Assembly: GCF_015207005.2 (NCBI RefSeq)
Contig: NZ_JADEXS020000001.1
Coordinates: 2,976,001-3,040,000, forward strand
Direction: 5' to 3'
DNA: 64,000 nt
Origin: Desmonostoc muscorum LEGE 12446
GTDB taxonomy: Bacteria > Cyanobacteriota > Cyanobacteriia > Cyanobacteriales > Nostocaceae
Shown here: positions 61,845 to 64,000 of the stretch, in pieces
How positions within the stretch are numbered: position 1 is the stretch's first letter
Layout: every line of letters starts with the position of its first letter
The notes under the pieces: model-generated
Database searches by the model: none
What the model was told of the DNA's origin: nothing
Seen by the model: the letters and a program-made list of their open reading frames with translations, nothing else
Program-made: the position numbers and the translations under genes

Positions 61845-63176
61845 TTAATTAACCTCGGAAATTGTGTAGCGGTATTTGCCAGAGTGATTTACAGAAATGT
61901 GATTTACAAATTCAAAATCTACTACACAATCCTTACCCATCATCAGCTTGCATTTGGCGACAATATCATCAAGCTCTTCAGTGAGATAATCAGAATTAGA
62001 TTTAATAATTTTGATGGTAATTTCTAAGTAGCTTTTTTGAATAATTTGAAATTTATGCACCCAATCTTTGAAGTATAGAAGATGAGTAAAATATTCCCCA
62101 TCTATTAAAGTTCCATTTTGAGTTTTAAAAATATCAACATTTCTACCGGAAACTTTTTCTAATATTTGTCCAGATTTATATTCAGGAGATAAAGTGCCGC
62201 GATCGCCAATTTTATAACGAATCAGCGGCATAGCAAAGTTCGTGAGAGAAGTAATCAAAATATTACCTTCAACTCCTGTCGGCACAGGGTTATTGTCATC
62301 ATCAACAATTTCAATATAATTACCCCAAGGAGCTACCCACAATCCTTGCTGTCCTGGTTTTTCACAAGCTACATCGCTGACTTCTCTAGAACCATAACGA
62401 TTAAATACTTGGCACTGAAATACACTCTCAATCTTTTGCCGCATCCAACTATAAAGTGTCCCAGCAGAAGTGATAATTGCCTTTTGAGGAACAAGTTTAA
62501 TTTGTTCATTTTCAGCAAATTTTGCTAATTCATAAATTGCCTGAGCGTAGGCAACAATCAACTTTGGTGGTTTTGTATTCAGCAATTTTAGAAAATCTCT
62601 CATTTTTTGAGGAGTCATCTGAAAGGCATTCATATATGTAGTATTTCTCAAAAAATTAAAAAAGTTTGCCTTCCATCCCATCGTGCCATTAAAAATGTCT
62701 TTTTCTGAACCCCATAAACGTACTTCTGGCTCTCCTAATTCTCGCCCAACTAAATAAGAATAAAATAAGCTAATTGCTGTAGAATGGTCATTATATTCAG
62801 CATCTTGAATTAACTTAATCGGTTCTCCAGTTGAACCACCTGATGTATTGAAATACCACTGACGTTGTGCTAAATCTGTAGATTTTAGTTGTTCAAAGTT
62901 GGCACGAATAATATCTTTTGTGAGAATTGGTAATTGATAAAGATATAGTTCTGGTTTTTGCTCAATAATTGCATCATTAGGCAGGCTATTGATTAGTTGG
63001 GCATAGTATGGAACTGATTGATGACAGTGAATTAGGAGCTTTGTTAGCAAGCCTCTAGTGATGTCAATGGAGATATTAGATAAACTTTCTTTGACGAATT
63101 GATTATAAAGTTGAGGAAAATAGTAATTTCTAGAAGAGGCATAATTGAAGTAAATAAATTTTCGGATATTCATCAT
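61845..63176 (-). CDS. CapK-like adenylate-forming enzyme (phenylacetate-CoA ligase family)
   Basis: The product has 443 residues. The ANL-family P-loop-like NTSGGSTGEP (around residue 108) is followed by RLWGSEKD and the motif FNRYGSREVSDVACEKP. ITSLTNFAMPLIRYKIGDRG is the hinge region, and GRNVDIFKTQNGTLIDG follows. The family includes CapK of capsule loci. It probably activates an acid, perhaps for amide or ester decoration of the sugar, but the substrate is unknown. It is co-directional with, and abuts, the GT4 gene at 60696. Confidence 0.87.
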   Translation of the reverse strand: MMNIRKFIYFNYASSRNYYFPQLYNQFVKESLSNISIDITRGLLTKLLIHCHQSVPYYAQLINSLPNDAIIEQKPELYLYQLPILTKDIIRANFEQLKSTDLAQRQWYFNTSGGSTGEPIKLIQDAEYNDHSTAISLFYSYLVGRELGEPEVRLWGSEKDIFNGTMGWKANFFNFLRNTTYMNAFQMTPQKMRDFLKLLNTKPPKLIVAYAQAIYELAKFAENEQIKLVPQKAIITSAGTLYSWMRQKIESVFQCQVFNRYGSREVSDVACEKPGQQGLWVAPWGNYIEIVDDDNNPVPTGVEGNILITSLTNFAMPLIRYKIGDRGTLSPEYKSGQILEKVSGRNVDIFKTQNGTLIDGEYFTHLLYFKDWVHKFQIIQKSYLEITIKIIKSNSDYLTEELDDIVAKCKLMMGKDCVVDFEFVNHISVNHSGKYRYTISEVN

Positions 63177-63291
63177 AAAAGGTTTTTAAAATTACTATAA
63201 GTTTTAGAACTTTATGAAAAAATGAACCGCAAATTAGACAGATGAATAGATAAATATTGTGTATTTAAAGAAAGTATTTTTTTCTATTGAA

Positions 63292-64000
63292 TCATTTAAC
63301 TTTTGCAGTATTTGATTCTGATTTATGAATTTTGAATTTTTCTTCAGTAACTTCAGCTAACACTTTTTCCCACATTTTCATTATTTTTTCGACACCAAAT
63401 CTTTCAGTTATTTCTGGTGCGTGAGCAGCTAAAGATTTTCGTTCTTGTTCATTAGATATCAGTCGTTCCATTGCTGCGGCTAATGCTGAAATATCTTCAT
63501 TGGGAACCAAAATACCATCTATACGATCACGAATAATTTCTCGTGGCCCACTAGGACAATCTGTCGATATAACTGGTAATCCACATGCCATTGCTTCGCA
63601 AAGAGCATTTGGAAAACCTTCAAAGCGGGAAGACATAATAAAAAAATCTGCCTCTTGTAAAAAAGCATAGGTATTGTTCACCATTCCCGGAAAATGAACG
63701 CGATCGCCAAGTCCGAGTTGATTACGCAGAGATTCCAATTCTGGACGTAGTTTTCCATCTCCTAAAATAGTTAATGTCCATTCTGGATAATTATCTTTTA
63801 GTTTTGCAAAAGCTTGTAGTAATAAATCAAAGCCTTTTTCTCGGACAAAACGTCCCATAGCAATGAGCGATCGCTGTGCTAACAATTTTTCTGATGACTG
63901 TTTATTTATTGGCGGTAATATAACCATATTAGGGATGATACAGCTATTATTTTGCAGTCTGTATGGAAAATAATCTCTTGCTTGCTGGGTTTGAAAAACA
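63292..64000 (-). CDS. Glycosyltransferase family 4, partial (5' end outside window)
   Basis: The minus-strand frame is open from the stop at 63292 to the right edge, past the internal ATG at 63927. The additional residues (VFQTQQARDYFPYRLQNNSCIIPN) belong to the acceptor-domain end of GT4 enzymes. Within the window are IAMGRFVREKGFDLLLQAFAKL, LTILGDGKLRPELESL and the E-x7-E segment EGFPNALCEAMACGLPVISTD. It adds another sugar transferase to the polysaccharide locus, and the gene begins beyond the window. Confidence 0.92.
   Translation of the reverse strand, partial: VFQTQQARDYFPYRLQNNSCIIPNMVILPPINKQSSEKLLAQRSLIAMGRFVREKGFDLLLQAFAKLKDNYPEWTLTILGDGKLRPELESLRNQLGLGDRVHFPGMVNNTYAFLQEADFFIMSSRFEGFPNALCEAMACGLPVISTDCPSGPREIIRDRIDGILVPNEDISALAAAMERLISNEQERKSLAAHAPEITERFGVEKIMKMWEKVLAEVTEEKFKIHKSESNTAKVK

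Overview
The window looks like chromosomal DNA of a filamentous, heterocyst-type cyanobacterium (Nostoc/Anabaena group). The reasons are the dense HIP1 palindromes (GCGATCGC), the many 7-10 bp short tandem repeats between genes (CCCCAAT, CTGCCTCCC and GGGAGTA types), photosystem and electron-transfer genes (psbV, petE, petJ), and typical cyanobacterial families: GAF kinases, pentapeptide repeat, TPR linker proteins and small genomes of MITEs. No computation was run; names come from reading the translations.

Layout. (1) 1-2484: the 5' part of an MFS transporter and the first of three apparently identical 936-bp IS5-family elements. (2) 3-13 kb: a sugar-type ABC importer whose binding protein (3343) and two permeases (11378, 12283) are separated by about 6.8 kb of accessory genes: an antitoxin/PIN pair, a TPR-trypsin gene split by an in-frame stop, a second antitoxin with a truncated toxin, a MITE fragment and a large AAA+ ATPase. 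The whole block is bracketed by two related arrays of 21-bp repeats with 12 full units each. (3) 13.6-16.1 kb: psbV, petE and petJ. (4) 16-32 kb: TonB-like protein, lipase, cytochrome b-like protein, Na+/H+ antiporter with a TrkA domain, tRNA-Glu, a START protein next to a GAF kinase-like protein lacking the phospho-acceptor His, an RHH protein, a possible attenuator before an HNH fragment, MscS, and an ABC-2 exporter. (5) 32-46 kb: pentapeptide protein and purT, then a minus-strand polysaccharide locus (Wzc, DegT aminotransferase, FemAB/GNAT-like transferases, priming sugar transferase, GT4, epimerase broken by the second IS, TviB-type dehydrogenase). (6) 47-51 kb: PadR, a cytokinin-dehydrogenase-like flavoprotein, a DUF442 phosphatase-like protein, ChrA. 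(7) 50.9-55.5 kb: a compact five-gene minus-strand cluster of coiled-coil protein, OmpA-type membrane protein, Ras-like GTPase, PAS-like protein and histidine kinase. (8) 55.7-64 kb: a second polysaccharide locus (GT4s, CapK-like adenylate-forming enzyme, a Wzy-like polymerase broken by the third IS, a DUF4091 protein).

How the parts fit. The two polysaccharide loci would together make a nucleotide sugar, prime a lipid carrier, extend, polymerise and export a surface polymer. Two of the IS copies disrupt the epimerase and the polymerase. In both cases removing the IS plus one TATA restores an uninterrupted frame, so the inactivation looks recent.

The best candidate for an undescribed system is the GTPase cluster at 50.9-55.5 kb. 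Its order suggests signalling from a sensor kinase and Ras-like switch to a membrane protein that reaches the cell wall. The AAA+ protein at 8.6-11.1 kb and the paired 21-bp repeat arrays are the next most interesting.
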